Below are positions 26,120-34,500 of a stretch of DNA of 64,000 nucleotides, one piece after another. The notes under the pieces were generated by a model. The model worked only from the letters and a program-made list of their open reading frames with translations, searched no databases and was not told the origin of the DNA. The position numbers were made by a program, and so were the translations under genes. This DNA comes from Mesorhizobium sp. WSM4904. GTDB lineage: Bacteria; Pseudomonadota; Alphaproteobacteria; Rhizobiales; Rhizobiaceae. The stretch covers positions 2,241,001 to 2,305,000 of the forward strand of contig NZ_CP121354.1 in NCBI RefSeq assembly GCF_029674545.1, read 5' to 3'. Every line of letters begins with the position of its first letter. The stretch's first letter is position 1.

Positions 26120-26898
26120 CGGTTCGCTCCGATCACCCATTGCTCCTGGTCGATCAGCGCGCCGGTCATCGGTCCGGCCGCGTCGGAAAGCAGGAAGACG
26201 GCAAGGTTCGCGATGTCGTTGACCGAGAACAGCCGGCCGAAGGGCTGCGCCGCGTTGGCGGCGTCGAGCCAGCCCGGACCCTGGCCGAGCGTTTCGGCCT
26301 GCATGATGCGCTCGGCCGGCGTGTCGGTCCAGCCGACATTGATGCCATTGACGCGGATGCGATCGAAGCGATGCGCGTTGGCGGCGTTCTTGGTCAATGT
26401 CGCCAGCGCGCCCTTGGTGGCGGAATAGACGGCAAGCTCCGGCGCGCCGCAATGCGCATTGATCGACAGGATGTTGACGATGGCGCCGCCCTGGCCGCGC
26501 TTCTTCATGTCGGCGATCGCTGCCTGCATCAGGAAGAAGGGCGCGCGGGCGTTGGCGGCGAACAGCGATGCCCAGCCGTCCAAGTCGGCGTCGACGAAAG
26601 AGGCACGGTCGGTCAGAGCCCCCGCGTTGACCAGCCCGTCGATGCGGCCGAAGCGCTCGATGCATCCCGAGGCGAGCAGTGCCGGTGTGTCCGGGTCGCC
26701 GAGGTCGGCGGCGACGAAAGCGGCAGGCGCGCCCATGGCCGTCAGGTCCGCCGCGATGGCGTCGCCGCGTTGCTGGTTGCGGCCGGTGATCAGCAGAGCT
26801 TCGGCGCCGGAGCGCGCGGCCGTCTCGGCGATCGCACGGCCAATGCCTTGCGTCGCGCCGGTGACCAGCACCACCTTGCCGTCGAGCCGAACCTCCAT
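26116..26898 (-). CDS. Short-chain dehydrogenase/reductase
   Basis: A 260-aa SDR with cofactor motif TGATQGIG (13-20), NAG (91-93) and catalytic S145, Y158 and K162. It is the first gene of the operon running to 18.8 kb, with a strong GGGAGGAGGA before the ATG. It probably oxidises a sugar or polyol in the same pathway as the polyol dehydrogenase. A candidate operator lies 39-52 bp upstream. Confidence 0.92.
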   Translation of the reverse strand: MEVRLDGKVVLVTGATQGIGRAIAETAARSGAEALLITGRNQQRGDAIAADLTAMGAPAAFVAADLGDPDTPALLASGCIERFGRIDGLVNAGALTDRASFVDADLDGWASLFAANARAPFFLMQAAIADMKKRGQGGAIVNILSINAHCGAPELAVYSATKGALATLTKNAANAHRFDRIRVNGINVGWTDTPAERIMQAETLGQGPGWLDAANAAQPFGRLFSVNDIANLAVFLLSDAAGPMTGALIDQEQWVIGANR

Positions 26899-26936
26899 TC
26901 CTCCTCCCGGAACAAAGTTTCTATTTTTTTAAATAT

Positions 26937-26950
26937 GGAACGACAGTTCC
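26937..26950. promoter_or_regulatory. Inverted repeat GGAAC-GACA-GTTCC upstream of the SDR operon
   Basis: A perfect 5-bp-arm palindrome in an AT-rich stretch between the RpiR gene stop (26971) and the SDR start (26898). The GGAA-N5-GTTC core recurs upstream of the divergent Gfo/Idh/MocA gene (28230-28242), so it is a good candidate site for the RpiR-type regulator. Confidence 0.5.
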
Positions 26951-26970
26951 CTGTAGTCAACCGTACCTGT

Positions 26971-27864
26971 TCAGCCTGTCCGGCGCGCGACGACACCGTG
27001 GACCAAAGCCATGCCGACGGCCAGCGAAGCGGCCAGCGAGCGGAAGCCGGCGAAATCCGACTCCACCACCTCCAGCCAGGTGTCCGACAGTTTCACGAGC
27101 GGCGAAAAGGTGCTGTCGGTGATGGCGACGATTCGCGCCCCGCGCTCATGCGCGACGGCGACGAGGTCGGGCGTGATCGAATTGTAGGGGCTGAAGGAGA
27201 CGGCGAGCACGGCGTCGCGCCGGCTTATGCAGCCGACCTGGTCGAGCGCGGTCGAGCCGACATTGTCGACCAGGACATTGCGCACACCCTGTTGCGACAG
27301 CGTCAGCGACAGATAGGTGGTGACGGGGAAGGCGCGTTTGCTGCCGATGACATAGATCAGCTCGGCTCCTGCAAGCAGGTCGATCATCTTCTCGAAGCTG
27401 TCGGTGTCGAAGCCGCTGCCGATGCGGCTGAGCGAGGCCTGCGAGGCGCCGACCATGCCGTTGAGGAAGTGCAGGTTGGCGTTCTGCTCGTTAGCCGGCT
27501 CCTGGCTGCCCTGTCCACGACCCTCAGGCCAGGATCCTTTCATATGGTCCTTGAACAGGCCCTGGAAATCGGAAAATCCGGCATAGCCGAAGATCTGCGC
27601 GAAGCGCACCAGCGTCGAGGGCTGTACGCCGGCCTGGTCCGCCACCTGGGCGATGGTACCGAGTGCCACGTCGCTCGGATGCTGCCATAGGAAGATCGCG
27701 ACTTGGCGCAGGCGCTTCGGAAAATGCACGGTGCCGGACGAGAGCACGGCGCGCAGCTCTTCATAGGTTTGCGGTTTCGTGTAGCCAAGTGCTGCCAGAG
27801 AACGGCCCTGTTTGCGGCTCTCGCCGCTGCCGACCCGACCGGGTGAGGTTCGCGCGCCGCTCAT
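26971..27864 (-). CDS. MurR/RpiR-family transcriptional regulator
   Basis: A 297-aa regulator: N-terminal helix-turn-helix (GTIAQVADQAGVQPSTLVRFAQIFG) followed by a SIS domain (AELIYVIGSKRAFPVTTYL, LAVSFSPYNSITPD). It is upstream of and codirectional with the SDR operon. The start at 27864 (MSGARTSPG) has only a weak ribosome site; the frame stays open further upstream into a mosaic repeat, which is unlikely to be coding. It probably senses a sugar phosphate and controls the flanking operon and the divergent dehydrogenase gene. Confidence 0.88.
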   Translation of the reverse strand: MSGARTSPGRVGSGESRKQGRSLAALGYTKPQTYEELRAVLSSGTVHFPKRLRQVAIFLWQHPSDVALGTIAQVADQAGVQPSTLVRFAQIFGYAGFSDFQGLFKDHMKGSWPEGRGQGSQEPANEQNANLHFLNGMVGASQASLSRIGSGFDTDSFEKMIDLLAGAELIYVIGSKRAFPVTTYLSLTLSQQGVRNVLVDNVGSTALDQVGCISRRDAVLAVSFSPYNSITPDLVAVAHERGARIVAITDSTFSPLVKLSDTWLEVVESDFAGFRSLAASLAVGMALVHGVVARRTG

Positions 27865-27929
27865 GGGATGGGCCGGGTTTGAAGTACCGCGCAGAAAGGT
27901 GAAGACCGCCAATTGTCGAAGTTGGCGCC

Positions 27930-28107
27930 GCCCCTCATCCGCCTGCCGGCACCTTCTCCCCGTATAGTGACGGGGAGAAGGGGGCTGGCCGCAGCCTCGG
28001 CGCCTTTCCTGCAACGCTCGCGATTGGCGAAACCGCAGATGAGAGCGCCCCTCTCCCCGTCACTATACGGGGAGAGGATGCCGGCAGGCAGGTGAGGGGC
28101 AGCGCCA
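27930..28107. repeat. RIME-like mosaic repeat between rpiR and the divergent dehydrogenase gene
   Basis: GCCGCCCCTCATCCGCCTGC at the left and a GCAGGTGAGGGGCAGC end at the right; inside, TCTCCCCGTATAGTGACGGG and its inverse. The core GCGATTGGCGAAACC matches, in opposite orientation, the repeat at 5.8-6.0 kb. The two are clearly copies of one element. Confidence 0.85.
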
Positions 28108-28229
28108 GTGCCCGGAAAACTGGGCGAACTCAAAAGCTGACGCAATTGGCCTGCTTCCACTACCCAAACCCTCCTCTGCCATTTTCGTGCAAGCCTAGTG
28201 CGGCACGATCGTTTTACAAAACAAAATTT

Positions 28230-28242
28230 GGAAAAGCTGTTC
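28230..28242. promoter_or_regulatory. GGAA-N5-GTTC candidate operator upstream of the Gfo/Idh/MocA gene
   Basis: GGAAAAGCTGTTC lies 65-77 bp upstream of the start at 28307 in AT-rich DNA. It shares GGAA-N5-GTTC with the palindrome upstream of the SDR operon. Both are followed by a CCCTRTAGTC sequence, 0 and about 20 bp further on. Confidence 0.4.
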
Positions 28243-28306
28243 GAAATTGGCGGAGAGCTCCCTATAGTCCCGCTGTCAATGACAGCCATCCGGGAGGAAT
28301 CGAAAC

Positions 28307-29491
28307 ATGGTCTATGCAACCGCTGACGGAACCTCGCGCCGACGCCTCAACGTCGGCATGGTCGGAGGTGGCCGCAGCGCCTTCATCGGCGCGGTGCACC
28401 GGCTGGCCATGCGGCTCGACGACCAGATCGCCCTTGTGGCGGGTGCGTTGTCCTCCGATGCGGAGAACGCCGCGGCCTCGGCCGCCGAGATCGGCATCGC
28501 GCCCGAGCGCAGCTATGCCGACTATCATGCCATGGCGAAGGCGGAAGCAGTGCGGCCGGACGGCATCGAGGCGGTGGTCATCGTCACGCCCAACCATCTG
28601 CATGCGCCGATCGCGACCGCCTTCCTCGAGGCCGGCATCGACGTCATCTGCGACAAGCCGCTGTCGACGACGCTCGCCGAGGCCGAGGCGCTGGTGGCGC
28701 TGACAAAGGCGAAGAAACGCCGCTTCGTCGTCACGCTCAACAACACCGGCTACGCCATGGTGCGCCAGGCGCGCGAGATGGTCGCGGCGGGCGAACTCGG
28801 CCGCATCGTTTCCGTGCATGGCGCCTATATCCAGGACTGGCTGACGCAGCCGATCGATGCGCAGGGGCAGAAGCAGGCCGAATGGCGCACAGACCCGGCG
28901 CGCGCCGGGCAATCGGCGGTGCTTGCCGACATCGGCGTGCACGCCTTCAACCTGGCGAGCTACATCTCCGGCTTCGAGGCCGAGGCGGTTTCGGCCGACC
29001 TCTTCACCGCCGTGCCCGGGCGCCGGCTCGACGACAATGCGCATGTGCTGGTGCGCTGGACGGGCGGCGCGCGCGGAACGATCCTCGCCAGCCAGACCTC
29101 GCCCGGCCACTACAACGACCTTTCGGTGCGCATCTATGGCGAGAAGGCCGGGCTCGAATGGTCGGGCACGAGGCCGGAGGAGCTGCGCTTCTCGCCCTAT
29201 GGCGAGGAGACCCGCATACTGGTGCGCGGCGGCCACGGCTCGACGGCGGAAGCCCGGCGCGTCTCACGCATGCCGGCCGCGCATCCCGAGGGCTATATCG
29301 AGGCCTTCGCCAATTTCTACCGCGACGCCGCCGACATCATCCGCGCGCATCGCTCGGGCGGAACCGTCGATGCGGCGAGGGCGGCGCAAGTGCCTGACGT
29401 GGTCGACGGCGCGCGCGGGGTGAAGTTCGTCGCAGCGGCGGTGGAGTCGAACGCGGCAGATGGGGCATGGACGCCGGCGCTGCTCGGATAA
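28307..29491 (+). CDS. Gfo/Idh/MocA-family NAD(P)-dependent oxidoreductase
   Basis: A 394-aa dehydrogenase with Rossmann motif VGMVGGGRSAFIG, the EKP-equivalent ICDKPLSTT (Asp in place of Glu) and the substrate-site motif ADIGVHAFNLASY. GGGAGGAA precedes the ATG. It is divergent from the RpiR gene and probably belongs to the same polyol pathway. The DKP variant is common in this family. Confidence 0.92.
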   Translation: MVYATADGTSRRRLNVGMVGGGRSAFIGAVHRLAMRLDDQIALVAGALSSDAENAAASAAEIGIAPERSYADYHAMAKAEAVRPDGIEAVVIVTPNHLHAPIATAFLEAGIDVICDKPLSTTLAEAEALVALTKAKKRRFVVTLNNTGYAMVRQAREMVAAGELGRIVSVHGAYIQDWLTQPIDAQGQKQAEWRTDPARAGQSAVLADIGVHAFNLASYISGFEAEAVSADLFTAVPGRRLDDNAHVLVRWTGGARGTILASQTSPGHYNDLSVRIYGEKAGLEWSGTRPEELRFSPYGEETRILVRGGHGSTAEARRVSRMPAAHPEGYIEAFANFYRDAADIIRAHRSGGTVDAARAAQVPDVVDGARGVKFVAAAVESNAADGAWTPALLG

Positions 29492-29520
29492 ATGCCGCTG
29501 GCTCAGGCTCTGGATCGCGG

Positions 29521-30147
29521 TCAATCCGCATCGCGACCTGCAGCGGGGTGATCCGCCTGTCGATGCTCGTCGCCAATCACGGGTGAAAGCCCATCGAGCA
29601 CCAGGCTCCGGAACATGGCGTCGACCTCAGACGGCAGCAGCCCAGGCTTGCGCTCGAACCACCAGTTCAGGGTCGTAAGGAAAGCGCCGACGACGAATTG
29701 CACGACGAAGTCGCGTGGGATGGTGCCGTCCTGGAGGGTGGAGGACAGTTCCTGCCGCACCATTTCCGACAGGATCAGGCGGATCTCGTTCTCCGTCACG
29801 GCGCCGCCTCGCCCGCCAATCATCGTCCGGAAGTGGTCGGCGTACCGGGCCGCATGCTCGAACATGGCCGCGCTGAAGCCGAGCGAATCGTCCTGTGGTG
29901 CTCCAGCTGTTGCAGGCACGGCGGATTGCGCCTCTTTCAGCTCTTCCCGAAGCAGCTGGAAGCCGCTGCGTAGCAGGTCCTCCTTGCCGGCATAGTGCGC
30001 ATAGAAGGTCGAGCGGCCGACATCGGCTTCATCGATGATGTCCTGTACCGAGAGGGCCTCATAGCCCTTGCGCAGCATGAGCGTCAGCAGCGCCTGGTGA
30101 AGGGCCTTGCGCGTACGGGCGGCCCGTCGGTCGATTCCGCGCGGCAT
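29521..30147 (-). CDS. TetR-family transcriptional regulator
   Basis: A 208-aa repressor-type protein with an N-terminal helix-turn-helix at about residues 10-56 (VQDIIDEADVGRSTFYAHY). The C-terminal ligand domain is unassigned. AGGGAGGAG lies upstream of the ATG at 30147. It is divergent from a methyltransferase gene, and the 234-bp gap contains several GTCCG/CGGAC half sites, so it probably controls itself and the methyltransferase. Confidence 0.9.
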   Translation of the reverse strand: MPRGIDRRAARTRKALHQALLTLMLRKGYEALSVQDIIDEADVGRSTFYAHYAGKEDLLRSGFQLLREELKEAQSAVPATAGAPQDDSLGFSAAMFEHAARYADHFRTMIGGRGGAVTENEIRLILSEMVRQELSSTLQDGTIPRDFVVQFVVGAFLTTLNWWFERKPGLLPSEVDAMFRSLVLDGLSPVIGDEHRQADHPAAGRDAD

Positions 30148-30223
30148 GGATCACTCCTCCCTTTGCCAATCCGCTCCCGGATAGCCTTTCTCCGCACGTT
30201 TTCCAGGACGGTGGGCCTGGCTT

Positions 30224-30280
30224 GTCCGCTAACGGACGTTCCATTTGCATCGTCCGTCGAATCTTCCGGACAGAATGTCC
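30224..30280. promoter_or_regulatory. Cluster of GTCCG/CGGAC palindromic sites between tetR and the methyltransferase gene
   Basis: GTCCG-CTAA-CGGAC (30224-30237) is a perfect palindrome; a second GTCCG-N10-CGGAC pair spans 30252-30271, and GGACA-GAA-TGTCC covers 30268-30280. Palindromes of this size are typical TetR-family operators. Confidence 0.5.
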
Positions 30281-30381
30281 ATTATCATACGGATTGTTTC
30301 GAACTTCACCAGTTGGCGGCCGCTGGACCGGCATTCGCCGGCTTGGCGCTGTTGAAGGTCTGGCGCTGCTGAAGAAAGGAC

Positions 30382-31050
30382 GTGACGGACGTGCATCATA
30401 TGCGAAGCGAAGTGCGTACCGCTGGGGCCGCAATCGGCCCGGAAGCCAATAAGGGCATCGGCTTCCCGCGTCTCTACGACCTGCTCGTTCTCATGCTGAC
30501 GCGGGGGCGGGATCGGGCCTATCGCGAGGCGTTGCTCGATCTGGCCGGTTTGGCACCCGGCTTCCAACTGCTGGACGTCGGATGCGGCACCGGCACGCAG
30601 GCGATTTCCGCCTGGCGCCGCGTGCAGCCCGACGGATCGGTGGTTGGCGTCGACGTCTCCGAAAAGATGCTTGCCGCCGCTCGCCGCAAGGCGAGCCGGG
30701 CCGGCCTCGATATCCCGTTTCACCATGCCGATGCGGCCGCGCTGCCGTTCGCGGATGGTCGCTTCGACGCGGTCACTTTCACGACGGTGCTGCACATGGT
30801 GCCGGAGCCGCGGCGCAGCCTTTGCCTGCGCGAGGCCGCGCGCGTCCTGCCCCCGGGCGGGCGGCTGTTGCTGGTCGACTATGCCGGCCCCGTCAGCGAG
30901 CGCGGACACATGTCGGCAAAGCACGGCCTGCACGGCCAGTTCGATCTGCACCGCCTCCGCGAACCGCTGGCTGAGGCCGGCTTCGAGCGTATCGAAGGCG
31001 GTCCGCTCAACTGGCTCGGCCTGCATTACCTGCGCGCCGTCAGATCGTGA
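30382..31050 (+). CDS. Class I SAM-dependent methyltransferase
   Basis: A 222-aa UbiE-like methyltransferase. Motif I is LLDVGCGTGTQAI, followed by VVGVDVSEKML, HADAAALPFADGRFD and the post-motif AARVLPPGGRLLLVDY. It starts at GTG 30382 with AAAGGAC upstream. The substrate is unknown; the C-terminal stretch GHMSAKHGLHGQFDLHRL may form the acceptor site. Its neighbour is a divergent TetR regulator, which suggests induction by a small molecule that the enzyme may modify. Confidence 0.88.
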   Translation: MTDVHHMRSEVRTAGAAIGPEANKGIGFPRLYDLLVLMLTRGRDRAYREALLDLAGLAPGFQLLDVGCGTGTQAISAWRRVQPDGSVVGVDVSEKMLAAARRKASRAGLDIPFHHADAAALPFADGRFDAVTFTTVLHMVPEPRRSLCLREAARVLPPGGRLLLVDYAGPVSERGHMSAKHGLHGQFDLHRLREPLAEAGFERIEGGPLNWLGLHYLRAVRS

Positions 31051-31098
31051 AGATTGTCGTCACGCCGATGATGGCCCTGCGTGCCCAACTATGGCGAA

Positions 31099-31959
31099 CT
31101 ACCCCTTGATCGCCGAGCCGACGATCGAATCGACGAAGAAGCGCTGCAGGAAGACGAAGAGCACGAGCGGCGGCAGCACGGCGAGCGTGGCGCCGGCCAT
31201 CACCAGGCCGGTGTTGACCGCACCCCGGTTATAGCTGAGCAGCCGGCTGAGGCTGATCACGATCGGATAGGCGTCGGCATTGCCCTGCAGCACGGTGAGC
31301 GGCCAGAGATAGCTGTTCCAGTGGTAGACGAAGGCGAACAGCGCGAGCGCCGCGATCGCGGGCGCCACGCTCGGCGCCACGATCTTGAACAGGATGAGCA
31401 GCTCGGAGGCGCCGTCCATGCGCGCGGCGTCGATCAGGTCGTCCGGCACGCCGGCGATGAATTGGCGCATCAGGAAGATGCCGAACGCATTGGCGAGGTT
31501 GGGCACGATGATGCCGGCAAGGCTGGCGTTCAGCCCGATCGAGCCGACCATGCGGTAGAGCGGGATCAGCGTCACGATCGGCGGCAGGAACATGGTGGCG
31601 ATCAGCAGCGAAAACAGCAGCGAGCGGCCGCGGAAAGAGTATTTGGCGAAGGCGTAGCCGGCCATCATGCTGGTGACCAGAATGCCGGCGGTGGTGACCG
31701 AGGCGATGACCAAGGAATTCCACATCGAACGGCCGACATTGATGACGCCGGCGACCTTTTCGTAGGCGTCGAGCGTCGGCGTGTGAGGGATCCAGACCGG
31801 CGGCACCTGCATGGTCTCGGCCGGAGTCTTCAGGCTGGAGAGCACCATCCAGGCGAGCGGAAAGGCGGAGGCCACGGCAACCAGAAGCATGGCCGTCGCA
31901 AGCAGCGCCTTGTTCCCTGACGGGCGTTTGCGGGACGGCGGACGGGCTGGCGTGCTCAT
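31099..31959 (-). CDS. Carbohydrate ABC transporter permease, MalG-like
   Basis: A 286-aa inner-membrane permease with six TM segments and the EAA loop DLIDAARMDGASELLILFKI. It is the last gene of a three-gene set (binding protein, two permeases). No ATPase gene is adjacent, so a shared MsmK/UgpC-type ATPase elsewhere is probably used. Confidence 0.93.
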   Translation of the reverse strand: MSTPARPPSRKRPSGNKALLATAMLLVAVASAFPLAWMVLSSLKTPAETMQVPPVWIPHTPTLDAYEKVAGVINVGRSMWNSLVIASVTTAGILVTSMMAGYAFAKYSFRGRSLLFSLLIATMFLPPIVTLIPLYRMVGSIGLNASLAGIIVPNLANAFGIFLMRQFIAGVPDDLIDAARMDGASELLILFKIVAPSVAPAIAALALFAFVYHWNSYLWPLTVLQGNADAYPIVISLSRLLSYNRGAVNTGLVMAGATLAVLPPLVLFVFLQRFFVDSIVGSAIKG

Positions 31960-32846
31960 TCGCCGTCCTTCCGGTTGACAAGTGAGAACAGCGCGGAGAC
32001 GCAGACGATCAGCGACAGCATCAGCATCACCGCCATGGCGGAGCCCAGCCCGCCCTGCGCGCGTTCGATGCCGACGCGGCGGATATGGTAGGTGAGCACA
32101 TTGGTCGAGCCCACTGGCCCGCCTTGGGTGATCAGCGCCACCGGCTCGAACACCTGCACCGCGTTGATGATGGCGATGACGGCGCTGAAGAGAAGCGTGC
32201 GCCGAAGCAAGGGCAAGGTGATGAAGCGGAATTGCTCTTGGCCGCTGGCGCCGTCGAGCGTCGCGGCTTCATAGAGGCTGCCCGGGATCTGCGTCAGCCC
32301 GGCGACCGCCAGCACGGTGAAATAGCCGACCTGCTGCCAGCCATTGAGCAGGACGATCGAGACCAGCGCCGAGCGCGGCGAGGAGAGCCAGGGCTGCGGA
32401 CCGATGCCGACCAGGCCGAGCAGTTGATTGAGCGGGCCCTCGCTCGGCGAATAGAGTTTCGACCAGACCAGCGCGACGGCGATCATCGGCACCATGTAGG
32501 TGGAAAACAGCACCGTCCGCAGCGCGGTGCCGCCTGCAACCTCGCGCTGGTAGACCATCAGCCCGAAGACGACCGACAGAGGCAGGATGAGGACGACCGA
32601 GAGCGCGGTGTAGACAGCGGTGTTGAGCAGGGCCGACTTGAAATCGCGCCCGACGGAGGTCGGACCGAGGATCTCTTGGAAATTGCCGAGGCCGACGAAG
32701 CTCGCTTCGGAAAAAGGCGTTTGCGTAGACCAATCGCGGAAGGAGAGCCAGATGGTGAGCAGCATCGGCAAGAGCACGAACACGCCGATCAATGTCACGG
32801 CGGGCGCAAGCATGATGCCCGCCGAGGCACGAAAAGCTTTGGCCAT
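31956..32846 (-). CDS. Carbohydrate ABC transporter permease, MalF-like
   Basis: A 296-aa permease with six hydrophobic segments and EAA-type loop SLYEAATLDGASGQEQFRF. Its stop overlaps the start of the MalG-like gene by 4 bp, and it follows the binding-protein gene by 38 bp. Confidence 0.93.
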   Translation of the reverse strand: MAKAFRASAGIMLAPAVTLIGVFVLLPMLLTIWLSFRDWSTQTPFSEASFVGLGNFQEILGPTSVGRDFKSALLNTAVYTALSVVLILPLSVVFGLMVYQREVAGGTALRTVLFSTYMVPMIAVALVWSKLYSPSEGPLNQLLGLVGIGPQPWLSSPRSALVSIVLLNGWQQVGYFTVLAVAGLTQIPGSLYEAATLDGASGQEQFRFITLPLLRRTLLFSAVIAIINAVQVFEPVALITQGGPVGSTNVLTYHIRRVGIERAQGGLGSAMAVMLMLSLIVCVSALFSLVNRKDGE

Positions 32847-32884
32847 TCATATGGCTCCGATGGCTGCCGGTCAAAGGCCCGAGC

Positions 32885-34177
32885 CTATTTCGCCGCGCGC
32901 TCCAGGATCGACGTGGCATCGGCCTCAGCGTTCGCCTGCGCATCCTTGGCCGAGACCTGGCCATACTGCAACGCCTCGAGCGTCTGCTGCAGGGATTCCG
33001 AGAATTCCTGGCCGCCGAGCACGACCGGGAAGGGCCGCGCATCGGCCAGCACGCTGACATAGCCGGAAAGGAATTCGGAGCCGAGCTTGTCCTTGTGCGC
33101 CTCGATGTCGGAGCTGCGCGAGGGCAGGATGCCCATCGACATCAAGATGTCCGACATGGCCGAAGCGCCGTTCTTGCCGGATTTCGGGCTGTTCAGCCAG
33201 GCGAGGAACTCCCAGGCCGCCTTCTGCTCGGCCTCGCCGGCCTTGGCGTTGACCACCGTCATCCAGGAATAGGAGATCGAATGCGGCTTGTCGCCGCTCG
33301 GGCCCACCGGAATCGGCGCGGTGGCGACATCTGCGAACTTGTCGCCCATGCCGGTCTTCAGCGCGCTTTCCCACCAATTGGCCATGATGATCATGCCGGT
33401 CTTGCCGGAGACGAAATTGTCGAGGAACGGACCGGTGGTGTTGGCGTCGGCGGTCGCCATCGCCGGATTGCTCGCGCCGGACTTTATCAAGTCTTCATAG
33501 AGCGCGAAGGTTTCGCCGGCCTGGGCGCTGTCCAGCGCCGGCTTGCCATCCTTGACCAGGTTGCCACCATTGGAGACGAGCAGCGAGGCGAAAGGATGGA
33601 CCACGCCTGCTGCCCATGAGTTGATCATGCCGAAGCCCTGCTGGCCCTTGTCCTTGTTGGTCAGCTTCGCTGCGGCATCCTTGAATTCGGCCCAGGTCTT
33701 GGGCGGAGCGGCAATGCCCGCCGCCTTGAACAGTTCCTTGTTGTAGTTCAGCGCGTAAACGTCGATCTCGTTCGGAATGCCATAGAGCGTGCCGCCGACC
33801 GAGGCGGCGCTGACGACGCCCGCCGGCCATGCGCTCTTCACCTCATTGGCCACCGTTTCGGGGGCAGGGGCGACGAGCTTGTCCTTCGCCAGTTCCGGCA
33901 GCCAGAGGTCATAGATGCCGCCGATCGTCGGACCGTCGGAACCGCCGCCCTGCGAGCGCAGCGTGGTCAGAAGATCGCCGAAGGGAACCGCCCGCACGGT
34001 GATGCCGACATCCGGATTCTGCTTCGAAAAATCCTTGGCCGCCGCTTCGAGCAGCGCGACCGTCTCCGGCGACCAATGAGTCAGATAGGAGATGTTGACC
34101 GATTGCGCCCAGCCGGTCGCGGGGAGCGCGACGAGACCCGCGGCAAGAGCCAGTTTCGAGAACCAGGCAAGCGACAT
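32885..34177 (-). CDS. Carbohydrate ABC transporter substrate-binding protein (family 1)
   Basis: A 430-aa MalE-like periplasmic protein. A Sec signal of about 24 residues (MSLAWFSKLALAAGLVALPA, cleavage after GWA) is followed by the extracellular solute-binding pattern WSPETVALLEAAAKDFSKQ. The start at 34177 is chosen because GGAGG precedes it at proper spacing; the much longer open frame upstream lacks a site. It is divergent from a second sugar transporter operon across 323 bp. Confidence 0.92.
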   Translation of the reverse strand: MSLAWFSKLALAAGLVALPATGWAQSVNISYLTHWSPETVALLEAAAKDFSKQNPDVGITVRAVPFGDLLTTLRSQGGGSDGPTIGGIYDLWLPELAKDKLVAPAPETVANEVKSAWPAGVVSAASVGGTLYGIPNEIDVYALNYNKELFKAAGIAAPPKTWAEFKDAAAKLTNKDKGQQGFGMINSWAAGVVHPFASLLVSNGGNLVKDGKPALDSAQAGETFALYEDLIKSGASNPAMATADANTTGPFLDNFVSGKTGMIIMANWWESALKTGMGDKFADVATAPIPVGPSGDKPHSISYSWMTVVNAKAGEAEQKAAWEFLAWLNSPKSGKNGASAMSDILMSMGILPSRSSDIEAHKDKLGSEFLSGYVSVLADARPFPVVLGGQEFSESLQQTLEALQYGQVSAKDAQANAEADATSILERAAK

Positions 34178-34500
34178 CGGCATCCTCCACACAAGCCGCG
34201 ACAGAAGCAACGACGTTATGACAAGTTTGATCTCTGGCGCAAGCCCTAACGTGAGAACGTCAGTCGACGCCTTGTGGGTCAAAAATCCCAGGCTACAGCC
34301 GCTTGATGGTTTATAAATGAAATTCAAATGGATAATCGTGCCATCGCCTTTCCATTCGAGACTGCCGGATAGTTCTTCGCGGCCTTATGCTCTTGCGGTT
34401 GGCGTCATGTCGTTATAATGACTTTTCGAAAAAGCAGATGACTCTCTTGCGGCTTCGCTGCCGCGCGAGATCCAAAACCGAAAAATGGGAGAACCGGCAA
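34178..34500. promoter_or_regulatory. Divergent promoter region of two sugar ABC systems, with GTCGTTATAATGAC palindrome
   Basis: This region is AT-richer than its surroundings and holds no gene. At 34409-34422, GTCGTTATAATGAC is a near-perfect palindrome (12 of 14 bases), about 80 bp upstream of the right-hand binding-protein gene. Its GT...AC ends with an AT-rich centre resemble GntR/HutC-family operators, and the right-hand operon encodes such a regulator. Confidence 0.4.

Noticed and set aside
24590..26665. Long 691-aa frame suggesting an SDR-dehydrogenase fusion
   Set aside because: The upstream part is an out-of-frame reading of the SDR gene; the dehydrogenase starts at GTG 26119 with its own ribosome site.
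27930..28107. Possible CRISPR-like array in repeated palindromes
   Set aside because: Repeats are inverted and of unequal spacing, with no constant-length spacers and no cas genes.
34178..34327. Extended N-terminus of the left sugar-binding protein
   Set aside because: The added 50 residues precede a normal signal peptide and have no ribosome site; GGAGG supports 34177.
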